DNA from: Leucobacter soli
GTDB lineage: Bacteria; Actinomycetota; Actinomycetes; Actinomycetales; Microbacteriaceae
Direction: 5' to 3'
Assembly: GCF_910593785.1 (NCBI RefSeq)
Contig: NZ_CAJVAP010000001.1
Coordinates: 62,001 to 126,000, forward strand
DNA: 64,000 bases
In this document: in pieces, positions 1 through 8,659 of the stretch
How positions within the stretch are numbered: position 1 is the first letter of the stretch
Layout: each line of letters starts with the position of its first letter
Program-made: the position numbers and the translations under genes
Notes under the pieces: generated by a model
What the model saw: only the letters and a program-made list of their open reading frames with translations
The model's database searches: none
What the model was told of the DNA's origin: nothing

Positions 1-233
1 CCCACGCGGATCGCGATCGGCCCCCCGATCGTGCGGCCGTGCACCACCCCGCCCGAGAAGTGCAGCTCGTCCTGCTCGAACTTCATCCGCGAACCCCGGC
101 CGTAACCGAGCTTGCGGCGCGCGAGGTCCTCGCGCACACCCTCCAACGAGACCGGTACGCCCGCGGGCATCCCCTCGAGCACGGCAATGAGTTCTGGGCC
201 GTGGGATTCCCCGGCCGTGAGCCAACGAAGCAT
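1..233 (-). CDS. aroC: Chorismate synthase, N-terminal part (cut by window edge)
   Basis: Chorismate synthase converts 5-enolpyruvylshikimate-3-phosphate to chorismate, the last step of the shikimate pathway, in the cytoplasm with reduced FMN. The reading frame begins [20 protein letters not shown] and continues through [11 protein letters not shown] and [15 protein letters not shown]. These are the family's N-terminal signatures, including the GESHG loop. Only about 77 codons are present; the rest lies beyond position 1. The ATG is preceded by GGGAGGATAGACC, a good ribosome binding site. It follows aroE by 78 bp on the same strand, so two shikimate genes sit together at the end of the alaS-ruvX-mltG-aroE-aroC run. 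Confidence 0.93.
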   Translation of the reverse strand, partial: MLRWLTAGESHGPELIAVLEGMPAGVPVSLEGVREDLARRKLGYGRGSRMKFEQDELHFSGGVVHGRTIGGPIAIRV

Positions 234-311
234 AAGGTCTATCCTCCCACATGCTCCGACCTGCTCCGGCGCGGGCGCCGCGCGAGCACCGCTCGCGTAT
301 CGGTCCGCGTA

Positions 312-1211
312 TCAGGCCGCGACGGCGGCGCGCATGGCGGCCAGCACCTCGGCCTCGCGATCGAGCGGCCGATCGGGATCCCCGCCGACGAAGATCCGGA
401 TCTGCAGCAATGCCTGGTGCAGGAGCATCCCGAGCCCGCTGTGAGCCACCCCGCCGGCGGCGCGCCAGCGCTCGGCGAGCGGTGAGGGCCACGGATCGTA
501 GGCCACGTCGAAGAGCGGGACCCGCAGCAGCGCCTCGGGCAGCCGGATCTCGCGCCCGACCGGTCCGGGAAGCGCGGAGACGACCAGGGTCGGAACGCCG
601 TGCCGCGGATCGACCCGCGCCTCGGGCAGTGCGAGGTGCTCCGTGTGCGGGAGCACCGTCCCCGAGACGTGGAGCGCCTCGGGCGATCCCGGCTCGCGCG
701 TCTCGCCGAAGCGGACCACCAGGTCGCTCACCGCCGAGGCGTTGCGCGCAACAACCTCGACGTGCCGTGCCCCGAGTCGGCGCACCGCGAGCACGGCCGA
801 GACCGCCGTCGCGCCGGATCCGAGCACGATCGTGCTCGTGGCGTCGAGATCCGCTTCCCCGATCGCGGCGGCCAGGCCCCCGACGTCGGTGTTGAAACCC
901 GCCCAGCGATCGCCGATCACCCGGAGCAGCGTGTTCACGACGCCGCTCTCCTCGGCCACGGGATCGAGCACCGCGGCAAGCCGACGCGCCTCCTCCTTGA
1001 GGGGCATCGTCAGCGAGAGTCCGCGCCATTCCTCGCCGCGCTCGACGAGCCAGCCCTCCAGGCGATCCTCCGCGCACTCGACGGCCTCGTACTCCCAGGG
1101 CAGGCCGAGCGCGCCGTAGGCCGCGAGGTGGAGCCGCGGTGAGCGCGAGTGCCCGATCGGCGAGCCGAGCACGGCGAGACGCGCGGGCCCGGGAACGGCG
1201 ACGTCAGTCAC
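312..1211 (-). CDS. aroE: Shikimate dehydrogenase
   Basis: This enzyme reduces 3-dehydroshikimate to shikimate with NADPH in the cytoplasmic shikimate pathway. The protein is 299 aa. The N-terminal GSPIGHSRSPRLH matches the shikimate-binding SxS motif, LTMPLKEEA carries the expected catalytic Lys, and FNTDVGG is the conserved NTD motif. VLGSGATAVSAV is the nucleotide-binding loop, slightly altered from the usual GAGGA pattern. The C-terminal GLGMLLHQA is also typical. I chose the GTG at 1211 because it starts just inside the mltG stop (8-bp overlap) and gives a normal N-terminus; a longer frame to 1277 would overlap mltG by more than 70 bp. It is co-transcribed with mltG upstream and aroC downstream. 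Confidence 0.92.
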   Translation of the reverse strand: MTDVAVPGPARLAVLGSPIGHSRSPRLHLAAYGALGLPWEYEAVECAEDRLEGWLVERGEEWRGLSLTMPLKEEARRLAAVLDPVAEESGVVNTLLRVIGDRWAGFNTDVGGLAAAIGEADLDATSTIVLGSGATAVSAVLAVRRLGARHVEVVARNASAVSDLVVRFGETREPGSPEALHVSGTVLPHTEHLALPEARVDPRHGVPTLVVSALPGPVGREIRLPEALLRVPLFDVAYDPWPSPLAERWRAAGGVAHSGLGMLLHQALLQIRIFVGGDPDRPLDREAEVLAAMRAAVAA

Positions 1212-2340
1212 AACGCGTCCCACCCTCGTCCCGGTGCGTCGTGCACCACTCGGCGAGGCGCTGCACGGCGACCTCATGCTCCTCCACGGTGTTCGAGAAG
1301 ACCGTCTCCCCCGTTTCGAGGTTCACCGGCATGAAGAACAGCCACTCGCCATCGGCGGGGTTCACCGCGGCGTCGATCGCCACGTCTCCCGGCAGGCCGA
1401 CCGGCCCGATCGGCAGGCCCGGATTCGCGTAGGTGTTGTACTCGTTCGACGCGTCCGCGCGCTCCTCGTCCGTCGTCCAGACCGTGTGGGTGTTGCCGGT
1501 GCCGTAGGCCACGGTCGCATCCGACTGCAGATTCATGCCGATATCGAGGCGGTTGAGGAACACCCGCGAGATCTTCGGGAAGTCGTCGAGGTCCGAACCG
1601 GCCTCGCGCTGCACGATCGAGGCGAGCGTGAGCACCTCCCAGGCCTCCTTCTTCTTCACGCCGTGCTCGTCGAGCGCCTGGAACATGCGATCCACCATCT
1701 TCTGGACCACGGTCTCGGCGGTATCCGTCGGCTCGAAGGTGTAGGTCGCCGGGAAGAGGAAGCCCTCGATCGAGGGGAACTTCTTCGGCACGCCGTAGTC
1801 CGAAGGCTTCTTCACCGCCTTCTTGAACTGCTTCATCGAGATCCCGGTGACTTCGGAGACGCGCTCCAGCGCGTCCATCGCGGCCATGCCCTCGGGCACG
1901 GTCACGGTCAATTGCACCTCGTTGTCGGGATCCTGCAGCGCGTCGAGTGCGGCCTGCGCGCTCATCCCCTTGCGCAGCGCGAACGAGCCGGGATGGAACT
2001 CGACCTGCGGATCCTGCGCGAGCAGCAGCTCGTAGAAGACCTGAGCGGATTTGACCACGCCCGCGTCGGCGAGCGTCGCGGCGATGGCCTCGCCGTACTC
2101 CCCCTCGCGGATCGTGACGATCACCTCGCCCTCGCCCCGACCCGTGTAGTCGTCGCTCGTCCAGCCCAGCGCCTGGGAGACGCGGTCGCCGTACTCGGAC
2201 CAGAGGGCGGTCGCCGCGATGCCGAGGCCGGCGAGCAGCGCGAAGGTGACCCCCAGCGAGATCAGGATGCGGCGCAGACGCACGCGGCGCTTCTGCCGCA
2301 GCTCGGCGCGTGTCGGGCCGAGGCTCAGCGGGTCGGTCAT
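1204..2340 (-). CDS. mltG: Endolytic murein transglycosylase MltG
   Basis: MltG is a membrane-anchored lytic transglycosylase that cleaves nascent glycan strands and is thought to terminate peptidoglycan polymerisation. The protein is 378 aa with a short basic cytoplasmic tail, one membrane segment at about residues 25-47, a small LysM-like region, and the YceG-like catalytic domain. Visible family motifs are EGFLFPATYTF (about 192-202), ASIVQREAG with the candidate catalytic Glu246, NLQSDATVAYG, and YNTYANPGLPIGPVG. The start overlaps the ruvX stop by 4 bp, so translation is probably coupled. The position between ruvX and aroE is common in Actinobacteria. Confidence 0.93.
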   Translation of the reverse strand: MTDPLSLGPTRAELRQKRRVRLRRILISLGVTFALLAGLGIAATALWSEYGDRVSQALGWTSDDYTGRGEGEVIVTIREGEYGEAIAATLADAGVVKSAQVFYELLLAQDPQVEFHPGSFALRKGMSAQAALDALQDPDNEVQLTVTVPEGMAAMDALERVSEVTGISMKQFKKAVKKPSDYGVPKKFPSIEGFLFPATYTFEPTDTAETVVQKMVDRMFQALDEHGVKKKEAWEVLTLASIVQREAGSDLDDFPKISRVFLNRLDIGMNLQSDATVAYGTGNTHTVWTTDEERADASNEYNTYANPGLPIGPVGLPGDVAIDAAVNPADGEWLFFMPVNLETGETVFSNTVEEHEVAVQRLAEWCTTHRDEGGTRCD

Positions 2341-2873
2341 TCTGGGGCACCCCCGTCAGGCTCTCCGTCGGTGTCGTGGATCTCCACTACCGTACCGGGT
2401 GCGTCTCCGAGCGACCGCTCCGTGTCGAGCGCGTGCTGCAGGATCACCACCGCGGCGGCCTGGTCGATGATCTGCCGCGACTGCTTCGTCCGGCGCCCGG
2501 CCTCGCGCAGCTGGCCCTGCGCCGACACCGTCGAGAGGCGCTCGTCGACGAGGCGGACCGGGATCGGCTCGGATCCGGATGCGGGATCCTCACGACGCCC
2601 GGCCGCGGTCGCCAGCCGTGCGGCGAACCCGTCGGCGTCCTCGGTCGAGGGCGTGCGGTGCCCGCTCAGGCCGAGTGGCAGCCCGACCACGATCTCGACC
2701 GCCTCGTACTCGCGAGCCAGCTCGAGGATCCGCCGGAGATCGGCTGCGCCGGCGTCGTCGGCAGCGCGCGGGACCGTCTCGAGCGGGGTCGCGAGCATTC
2801 CGCTCGGGTCGGAGCGCGCGACGCCGATGCGGGCGCGCCCCACGTCGACCCCGAGACGCACGCCGTGGCGCAT
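2337..2873 (-). CDS. ruvX: RuvX/YqgF family pre-16S rRNA nuclease
   Basis: RuvX (YqgF) is an RNase H-fold nuclease thought to trim the 5' end of pre-16S rRNA; the older name 'putative Holliday junction resolvase' comes from the fold. The 178-aa protein begins with the acidic active-site strand LGVDVGRARIGVA, then has VVGLPLGLSG, VRLVDERLST and, near the C-terminus, IDQAAAVVILQ, whose Asp belongs to the catalytic set. It starts 6 bp after alaS ends and overlaps mltG by 4 bp. Confidence 0.9.
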   Translation of the reverse strand: MRHGVRLGVDVGRARIGVARSDPSGMLATPLETVPRAADDAGAADLRRILELAREYEAVEIVVGLPLGLSGHRTPSTEDADGFAARLATAAGRREDPASGSEPIPVRLVDERLSTVSAQGQLREAGRRTKQSRQIIDQAAAVVILQHALDTERSLGDAPGTVVEIHDTDGEPDGGAPE

Positions 2874-2878
2874 GCGCG

Positions 2879-5584
2879 TCAGCCGGCCAGGCTCGCGCGG
2901 ATCCCCGCGAGCGCCTCGTCGATCTTCGCCGGGTCGCTACCGCCGCCCTGGGCCAGATCGTCCTTGCCGCCGCCCCCGCCGCCGAGCACCTGCGCGCCGA
3001 GCCTCGCCAGCGCACCCGCCTTCGCCCCGGCCTCGCGGGCCGCGGGAGTGGTAGCGGCGATCACGACGGGCTTCCCCGCTCCGCCGTCGTCGGCCGCCAC
3101 CACTCCGGCGAGCACGACGACCGCCGGTTCGGCTGCCAGCCGCTCCCGCAGCTGCAGCACGAGGCCGCGCACGTCGTCGGCCGAGCCGACCGTGCCGAGC
3201 GAGGCCGTCACCACGGCGAAGCCGCCGAGGCGCTCGGCCGAATCGACGAGCGCCGGCAGCCGCTCGGCGAGCTTCGCAGCCTCCAGTTTCGCGATCTTCT
3301 TCTCCGCCGCCCGGAGCTGGGCGGCGAGATCGTTCACCCGGTCGACGAGCTCGAGGCGCGGCACCTTCAGGCCCGAAGTCAGCTGCTGCACGATCGCGCG
3401 CTCGGCGGCGAGGTCTCGGAACGCCTCCAGGCCGACCAGGGACTCGACGCGACGGTTCGTGGAACCGACCGAGCTCTCGCTCACGAGGTTGATCATCCCG
3501 ATCTCGGCGGAGCTCGAGACGTGCGTGCCGGCGCAGAGCTCGCGCGACCAGGGCCCGCCAATGTCGACCACGCGGACGCGATCGCCGTACTTCTCACCGA
3601 ACAGCGCCATCGCGCCGAGCGCCTTCGCCTCGTCCAGCCCCATCTCGCGGGTGACGACCTCGTAATCGCTGCGGATCGCGAGGTTCGAGACCTCCTCGAT
3701 CTCGCTCTTCGTCTCAGCGCTCAGCGCCTCGCCGTGCGTGAAGTCGAGGCGCAGGTAGCCGGCCTTGTTGTACGAGCCCGCCTGGTGCGCGTCGGGTCCG
3801 AGCACCTCCCGCAGGGCCGCGTGCACGATGTGGGTGCCGGAGTGCGCCTGCGCCGCGCCGCGCCGGTAGTCGGCATCGACGCGGGTCTCGGCGCGAGCAT
3901 CCACTGCGACGGTGCCGATCGCCACCTTGACCGTGTGCACGATGAGTCCGGGCACGGGCTTCTGCACGTCGAGCACCTCGGCCTCGAAGCCGTCGCCGAC
4001 GATCACGCCCTGGTCGCTGTCCTGGCCACCGGACTCGGCCCAGAGCGTCGTCTCCGCGAGCACCAGCTCCGCGATGTCGCCCTCGTGCGCGGCCGGGGCC
4101 GGCCGGCCGTCGACCACGATGCCGAGCACGCGGCTCTCGTGGACCAGCTCGTCGTAGCCGACGAAGGCGGTCTCACCGAGCCCGCGCAGCTCGCGATAGA
4201 CCGACACGTCGGCGCGCTGTCCCTTCTTCGCCTTCGCATCGGCCTTGGCGCGGTCGCGCTGCTCCTGCATCAGCGTCGCGAACACGGCCTGATCCACCTC
4301 GACGCCCGCCTCCTCCGCGATCTCGAGGGTGAGCTCGATCGGGAAACCGTGAGTGTCGTGCAGCAGGAACGCCGTCGCGCCGCCGATGAGCGGCGCCGCA
4401 TCGACGCCGTCGCCCGAGAGCGGCGATCCCGCGTCCTTCGCCTGCTCGACCGCTTCGTCGAGGATCTGGATCCCCGCGCCCAGGGTGCGCAGGAAGGTCC
4501 GTTCCTCCGCGTACGCGGCGCGCGAGATGAAGTCGAAGTCGCGCTCCACCTCCGGATAGGCGGCCTTCATCGCATCGCGCGAGGCCGGGAAGAGCCGTTC
4601 GAAGGCCGGGCCGTCGACGCCCAGCAGTCGCATCGAGAGGATCACGCGTCGCAGCAGGCGTCGCAGGATGTATCCGCGGCCCTCGTTCGACGGGGTCACA
4701 CCGTCGGCGATCAGCATCAGACCGCTGCGCACATGATCGGCGATGACGCGCAGACGCACGTCGTCCGCTTCGTTCTCGCCGTACCGCTTGCCCGCCAGGT
4801 CCGCCGCGGCGTCCAGGACAGGACGCACCTGGTCGATCTCGTACATGTTCTCGACGCCCTGCTTCAGGAACGCCACGCGCTCGAGCCCCATGCCCGTGTC
4901 GATGTTCTGCTTCGGCAGCGGGCCGACGATCTCGAAGTCCGTCTTCGACCGCACATCCGCGATCCGGTACTGCATGAACACGAGGTTCCAGATCTCGACG
5001 TAGCGATCATCATCGGTTGCGGGACCGCCGTCGACGCCGTACGCCGGGCCGCGGTCGAAGAAGATCTCGCTGCACGGACCCGCCGGCCCCGGCTGACCGG
5101 TCGACCAGTAGTTCGTGTCCTTGCCGAGGCCCTGGATGCGTTCGTCGGGCAGGCCGGCGATCTCGCGCCAGAGACCACGCGCCTCATCGTCGTCCTCGTA
5201 GACGGTGACCCAGAGATCCTGCGGATCGAACCCGAGGCCGCCGTCGGCCTCGCTCGTCGTCAGCAACTCCCAGGCGAAGCGGATCGCGCCCTCCTTGAAA
5301 TAGTCGCCGAACGAGAAGTTGCCGCACATCTGGAAGAAGGTGCCGTGGCGCGGAGTCCGGCCCACCTCCTCGATGTCGTTGGTGCGGATGCACTTCTGCA
5401 CACTCGTCGCCCGAGCGTACGGAGCCGGCACGAGCCCGGAGAGGTAGGGTACGAACGGGACCATCCCGGCCACGGTGAACATCAGGCTCGGATCGTCGCT
5501 CACCAGCGAGGCGGAGGGCACGACGGTGTGCCCGTTGCGCTCGAAGAAGTCGAGCCAGCGACGGCGGATCTCGGCGGTCTGCAT
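2879..5584 (-). CDS. alaS: Alanyl-tRNA synthetase
   Basis: AlaRS charges tRNA-Ala and edits Ser/Gly-tRNA-Ala in the cytoplasm. The protein is about 901 aa, slightly longer than E. coli AlaRS. It opens with MQTAEIRRRWLDFFERNGH and the class II core, including MFTVAGMVPF and GNFSFGDYFKEGAI. The editing domain has the zinc ligands HSGTHIVH and CAGTH (usually CGGTH). The C-terminal glycine-rich DHHA1 region ends in GGGGGGKDDLAQGG. I chose the ATG at 5584, 2 bp after the upstream small membrane protein gene ends, because homologues start MQTAEIR; the frame stays open upstream only because of high GC. Confidence 0.95.
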   Translation of the reverse strand: MQTAEIRRRWLDFFERNGHTVVPSASLVSDDPSLMFTVAGMVPFVPYLSGLVPAPYARATSVQKCIRTNDIEEVGRTPRHGTFFQMCGNFSFGDYFKEGAIRFAWELLTTSEADGGLGFDPQDLWVTVYEDDDEARGLWREIAGLPDERIQGLGKDTNYWSTGQPGPAGPCSEIFFDRGPAYGVDGGPATDDDRYVEIWNLVFMQYRIADVRSKTDFEIVGPLPKQNIDTGMGLERVAFLKQGVENMYEIDQVRPVLDAAADLAGKRYGENEADDVRLRVIADHVRSGLMLIADGVTPSNEGRGYILRRLLRRVILSMRLLGVDGPAFERLFPASRDAMKAAYPEVERDFDFISRAAYAEERTFLRTLGAGIQILDEAVEQAKDAGSPLSGDGVDAAPLIGGATAFLLHDTHGFPIELTLEIAEEAGVEVDQAVFATLMQEQRDRAKADAKAKKGQRADVSVYRELRGLGETAFVGYDELVHESRVLGIVVDGRPAPAAHEGDIAELVLAETTLWAESGGQDSDQGVIVGDGFEAEVLDVQKPVPGLIVHTVKVAIGTVAVDARAETRVDADYRRGAAQAHSGTHIVHAALREVLGPDAHQAGSYNKAGYLRLDFTHGEALSAETKSEIEEVSNLAIRSDYEVVTREMGLDEAKALGAMALFGEKYGDRVRVVDIGGPWSRELCAGTHVSSSAEIGMINLVSESSVGSTNRRVESLVGLEAFRDLAAERAIVQQLTSGLKVPRLELVDRVNDLAAQLRAAEKKIAKLEAAKLAERLPALVDSAERLGGFAVVTASLGTVGSADDVRGLVLQLRERLAAEPAVVVLAGVVAADDGGAGKPVVIAATTPAAREAGAKAGALARLGAQVLGGGGGGKDDLAQGGGSDPAKIDEALAGIRASLAG

Positions 5585-5586
5585 GC

Positions 5587-5811
5587 CTACTTCTTCGCCT
5601 CCAGCTTGGCGAGACGGCGCTCGACGTCGTCGAGCGCCTCGGAGAACTCCTCCTCGGCGACCCGGTAGCCCTCGGCGACGGCGTCGCCGAACTCCCGAGC
5701 CCCCCGGTTCACCCGCTCGAAGAAGCGGCGCCCCTCCGGCGTCTGATTGACGAAGTGCGCGCCCACGAAGCCGAGGGCGACCCCGACGATGAGCCAAGAC
5801 AGTCTGCGCAT
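5587..5811 (-). CDS. Small membrane-anchored protein, YtxH-like
   Basis: This is a 74-aa protein with an N-terminal hydrophobic segment (about residues 4-22, LSWLIVGVALGFVGAHFV) followed by a charged amphipathic helix (FFERVNRGAREFGDAVAEGY and onward) ending KLEAKK. It resembles small YtxH-like or alaS-linked membrane proteins of Actinobacteria, but I cannot assign a function. It starts with ATG after GGGAGAAGCAGC, ends 2 bp before alaS and so must share its transcript. The likely topology is one membrane anchor with a cytoplasmic coiled helix. Confidence 0.75.
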   Translation of the reverse strand: MRRLSWLIVGVALGFVGAHFVNQTPEGRRFFERVNRGAREFGDAVAEGYRVAEEEFSEALDDVERRLAKLEAKK

Positions 5812-5841
5812 GCTGCTTCTCCCGTGTGTGTAGACCCGCCA

Positions 5842-5847
5842 AGTCTA
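5842..5847 (-). promoter_or_regulatory. Candidate -10 box for the alaS operon
   Basis: On the minus strand TAGACT fits the sigma-70-type TANNNT pattern. It lies about 30 bp upstream of the small membrane protein start, predicting a short leader containing the GGGAGAA ribosome binding site. No clear -35 box is seen. Confidence 0.45.
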
Positions 5848-5864
5848 GCGGTCGGGTCATAACC

Positions 5865-5904
5865 GAAGCGGGGGCGTCACCCCGAAAGGCGACACCCCCG
5901 CTTC
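5865..5904. terminator. Strong hairpin after rpsD
   Basis: The 10-bp arms GAAGCGGGGG and CCCCCGCTTC are perfect and enclose a 20-nt region that can pair further around a GAAA-like apex. It lies between the rpsD stop and the alaS operon promoter. There is no long T-tract on either side, so it may act as a processing or stability barrier as well as a terminator. Confidence 0.65.
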
Positions 5905-5920
5905 TGCGTGTCTTCGCTTA

Positions 5921-6076
5921 GCGAGCCGCGTAGACGGCCGCCGCTTGCGCGGCCGCCGAGAACGCAGTACTCATCACGAGTACTACGCGCCTCGCTCAGC
6001 GAGCCGCGTAGACGGCCGCCGCTTGCGCGGCCGCCGAGAACGCAGTACTCATCACGAGTACTACGCGCCTCGCTCA
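5921..6076. repeat. Perfect 78-bp tandem duplication at the rpsD 3' end
   Basis: Positions 5921-5998 and 5999-6076 are identical 78-bp copies, and the first 13 bases of a third copy continue to 6089 inside rpsD. On the minus strand each copy ends with TACGCGGCTCGC plus a stop, the same 3' end as rpsD itself, so three successive in-frame stops (TGA, TGA, TAA) follow nearly identical codons. Each unit holds a 7-bp hairpin CGGCCGC/GCGGCCG with a 7-nt loop (first copy 5935-5955), a 7-bp hairpin AGTACTC/GAGTACT with a 5-nt loop (5966-5984), and a 5-bp CTCGC/GCGAG pairing around the stop codon. Confidence 0.97.
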
Positions 6077-6703
6077 GCGAGCCGCGTAGTACTCGACCAC
6101 GAGCTGCACGTCACAGGTGACGGGCACCTCGGCGCGCTTCGGGCGGCGCACGAGGCGCGCCTGCAGCTTGTCGAGCTCGACCTCGAGGTAGCCCGGAACC
6201 GGGGGCAGCACCTCGGCGTGACCGCCGGCCGCGGCGACCTGGAAGGGCTCGGTGCCCTCCGAGCGCTCCTTGACGTGGACGAGCTGGCCCGGCTTCACGC
6301 GGAACGACGGGCGGTCGACGATCTTGCCGTCGACGAGGATGTGACGGTGCACGACCATCTGGCGGGCCTGCGCGGTCGTGCGGGCGAAGCCGGCGCGCAG
6401 CACGAGCGCGTCGAGGCGCATCTCGAGCAGCTCGACCAGGTTCTCACCGGTCAGGCCGTCCTGGCGGCGGGCCTCCTTGAACGCGATGACGAGCTGCTTC
6501 TCGCGGATGCCGTACTGGGCCCGCAGACGCTGCTTCTCGCGCAGACGGACGGCGAAGTCGCTGTCGCTCTTGCGCTTGGTGCGGCCGTGCTGACCGGGGC
6601 CGTAGGGGCGCTTCTCGAGGTAACGGGCGGCCTTCGGGGTGAGCGGGATGCCCAGCGCGCGCGACTGGCGGACCTTGGCGCGGGTACGAGTGCTCTTCGA
6701 CAA
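6074..6703 (-). CDS. rpsD: 30S ribosomal protein S4
   Basis: S4 is a primary 16S rRNA-binding protein that nucleates 30S assembly. The mature start is SKSTRTRAKVRQSRALGIPL, followed by KRPYGPGQHGR and the S4 RNA-binding domain (MRLDALVLRAGFARTTAQAR, VVHRHILVDGK). The product is 209 aa, the usual actinobacterial length. I chose the TTG at 6703 because GAAAGGACACGCA precedes it and the protein then matches the family; no ATG or GTG fits. Only one Cys is present, so this is the zinc-independent form. The gene stands alone, with the 78-bp tandem repeat immediately after its stop. Confidence 0.93.
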   Translation of the reverse strand: MSKSTRTRAKVRQSRALGIPLTPKAARYLEKRPYGPGQHGRTKRKSDSDFAVRLREKQRLRAQYGIREKQLVIAFKEARRQDGLTGENLVELLEMRLDALVLRAGFARTTAQARQMVVHRHILVDGKIVDRPSFRVKPGQLVHVKERSEGTEPFQVAAAGGHAEVLPPVPGYLEVELDKLQARLVRRPKRAEVPVTCDVQLVVEYYAAR

Positions 6704-7034
6704 TGCGTGTCCTTTCGGGTTTCTGCTGTTGGTATCGCAGCGGATCGCGAGGTTCGCGCCGCCGCATGTGTTCTCCCGGCCGTGCTGCGTCCGCATCAGG
6801 CGCATGCGGAGTTTCTTCCGCAGGGCTCGATGCACGCGACGCAGCGAACCGGTGCTCGGCGAGGAACCGTGCTCCGGTGAGGGAACGACCATTGCAGATA
6901 CCCGGCTACAGGGCGCCTGCCGTCCTGCGTTCACTCGCAGCCGAGTGAGCGAACGCGACGTTGGCCAACGTTCAGCTTAGCAGACGGTGCCGCTCAGTAC
7001 GCATCGCGTCTTGAAAGACGTCCTGCTCCGCAGG
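6704..7034. other. Non-coding spacer between rarA and rpsD, with inverted repeats
   Basis: This 331-bp stretch lies upstream of rpsD and after the rarA stop, both on the minus strand, and holds no believable gene. It contains the inverted repeat CCGCAT/ATGCGG (6791-6809), the hairpin TCACTCG/CGAGTGA with a 4-nt loop (6931-6948) and the 14-bp palindrome ACGTTGGCCAACGT (6958-6971). A long structured rpsD leader is plausible, but I cannot place the promoter with confidence. Confidence 0.5.
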
Positions 7035-8507
7035 TCATGCACCCCGGGTGATCCTGCGGATCTTCTCCAGCCGTTCCCGCACCGCCCGCTCATTCCCGTG
7101 CTCGCTCGGCGCGTAGTAGACCCGGTCCACGAGTTCGTCGGGCAGATGCTGCTGGGTCACGACTCCGCGCGGATCGCTGTGCGGGTACGCGTACCCCTTG
7201 CCGTGCCCGAGCCGCTTCGCCCCCGGGTAGTGCGCGTCCCGCAGCGGCTTGGGCACGCGGCCGAAGCCGCCGGCGCGCACGTCCGCGATGGCGCTGTCGA
7301 TGGCCGCGATGACGGCGTTCGATTTCGGTGCGGTCGCCAGATAGATGGTCGCCTCGGCGAGCGGGATGCGCGCCTCGGGCAGTCCGATCAGCTGCGTCGC
7401 CTCAGCGGCTGCGACCGCGATGGGGAGCGCCTGCGGGTCGGCCATGCCGATGTCCTCGGCCGCATGCACCATGAGGCGCCTCGCGATGAAGCGCGGATCC
7501 TCCCCCGCCTCGATCATGCGGGCGAGGTAGTGGATCGCCGCATCCGGATCCGAGCCGCGGATGGACTTGATGAACGCGCTGATCACGTCGTAGTGCTCGT
7601 CGCCCTGCCGGTCGTACCGCAGCAGCGCACGATCGACGGAGGCCGAGACCGTCTCGGCCGTCACGGTCGGTGCGACCGACGGGGCCGCGTCGACAGAGCC
7701 CCCGTCTTCTTCGTCGTCTCCGTCCGAGTCCGCGTCGCCGCCCGCGTCGTCTCCCTCCGCGTCGCCGCCCATGCCGGTGTCGCCCGTGTCAGTGTCGCCC
7801 GTGTCGGTGCCGCTCGTGTCGCCGTCGTGCCCGGCGCGCTCGGCGAGGGCCGAGGCAGCGGCCGCCTCGAGCCCGGTCAGCGCGCGGCGCGCGTCGCCCG
7901 AGGCCAGTTGGACGAGGGCGTCGAGCGCCTCCTCCGTCAGCTCGACCGAGCCGTTCAGACCGCGCGGATCCTCCGCCGCGCGACGCAGCAGCGTGCGCAG
8001 ATCCTCGTCCGAGAGCGGCTCGAGGGTCAGCAGCAGCGAGCGGGACAGCAGCGGGCTGATGACCGAGAACGAGGGATTCTCTGTCGTCGCCGCCACGAGC
8101 GTCACCCACCCGTTCTCCACCCCGGGCAGGAGCGCATCCTGCTGGGCCTTGGTGAACCGATGGATCTCGTCGAGGAAGAGCACCGTCGAGACCCCGTAGA
8201 GATCGCGATCGTCGAGCGCGCGCTGCATGACCGTGCGCACATCCTTGATCCCGGCCGTCACGGCCGACAGCTCGACGAAGCGGCGCCCGCTCGACGCGGC
8301 GATCGCCTGCGCGAGCGTCGTCTTGCCCGTACCGGGAGGACCCCAGAGGATGACCGACACGGGCCCCGCCGCACCGGCGCCCTCGCTCGCGAGCACGCGC
8401 AGCGGCGAACCGGGGCGGAGCAGATGCTGCTGTCCGACCACCTCGTCCAGCGAACGCGGGCGCATGCGCACCGCGAGAGGTGCGGTATGGCCGGACTGTA
8501 TCTCCAT
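7035..8507 (-). CDS. rarA: Replication-associated recombination protein RarA (MgsA-type AAA+ ATPase)
   Basis: RarA is an AAA+ ATPase related to clamp loaders and RuvB that acts at stalled replication forks. Motifs are Walker [10 protein letters not shown] (about 56-64), Walker [10 protein letters not shown] (about 110-118), and the sensor regions AATTENPSF and SPLLSRS. The C-terminal tetramerisation domain includes [15 protein letters not shown] and [16 protein letters not shown]. Residues about 226-280 are an acidic Gly/Asp/Thr insert ([13 protein letters not shown] pattern) absent from the usual family, encoded by a repetitive stretch at 7668-7832. The ATG at 8507 has TAGCAT seven bases upstream, suggesting a leaderless start; the in-frame ATG at 8516 is the alternative. 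Confidence 0.88.
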   Translation of the reverse strand: MEIQSGHTAPLAVRMRPRSLDEVVGQQHLLRPGSPLRVLASEGAGAAGPVSVILWGPPGTGKTTLAQAIAASSGRRFVELSAVTAGIKDVRTVMQRALDDRDLYGVSTVLFLDEIHRFTKAQQDALLPGVENGWVTLVAATTENPSFSVISPLLSRSLLLTLEPLSDEDLRTLLRRAAEDPRGLNGSVELTEEALDALVQLASGDARRALTGLEAAAASALAERAGHDGDTSGTDTGDTDTGDTGMGGDAEGDDAGGDADSDGDDEEDGGSVDAAPSVAPTVTAETVSASVDRALLRYDRQGDEHYDVISAFIKSIRGSDPDAAIHYLARMIEAGEDPRFIARRLMVHAAEDIGMADPQALPIAVAAAEATQLIGLPEARIPLAEATIYLATAPKSNAVIAAIDSAIADVRAGGFGRVPKPLRDAHYPGAKRLGHGKGYAYPHSDPRGVVTQQHLPDELVDRVYYAPSEHGNERAVRERLEKIRRITRGA

Positions 8508-8659
8508 GCCTCTCATGCTAACGATCACGGCCGACATCACCGGTGGGTATCGGCCCGGGCGCGGCATCGTCCGGTGCTCTAGAGTGGGTACCGCGATATT
8601 CATGGTCGGCACGCCGCGAGCGGTGGACCGGCAGCAGAGACGAACGACAGGTGAGCACG

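Noticed and set aside
2579-5668. A 1029-codon open frame on the plus strand over alaS
   Set aside because: Same reason: an antisense shadow of a gene with clear motifs, no ribosome binding site or domain.
5921-6089. CRISPR array
   Set aside because: The copies are directly adjacent with no unique spacers and number only two plus a fragment.
5945-6880. Plus-strand frame covering the rpsD region and tandem repeat
   Set aside because: Antisense to rpsD; its repeated N-terminus is only the 78-bp duplication.
6074-6934. Longer S4 starting near 6934
   Set aside because: The extra 77 residues have no match to S4, and TTG 6703 has a good ribosome binding site and gives normal length.
7668-7832. 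Non-coding minisatellite inside rarA
   Set aside because: The repeat keeps the rarA frame open and the downstream tetramerisation domain is intact, so it is coding.
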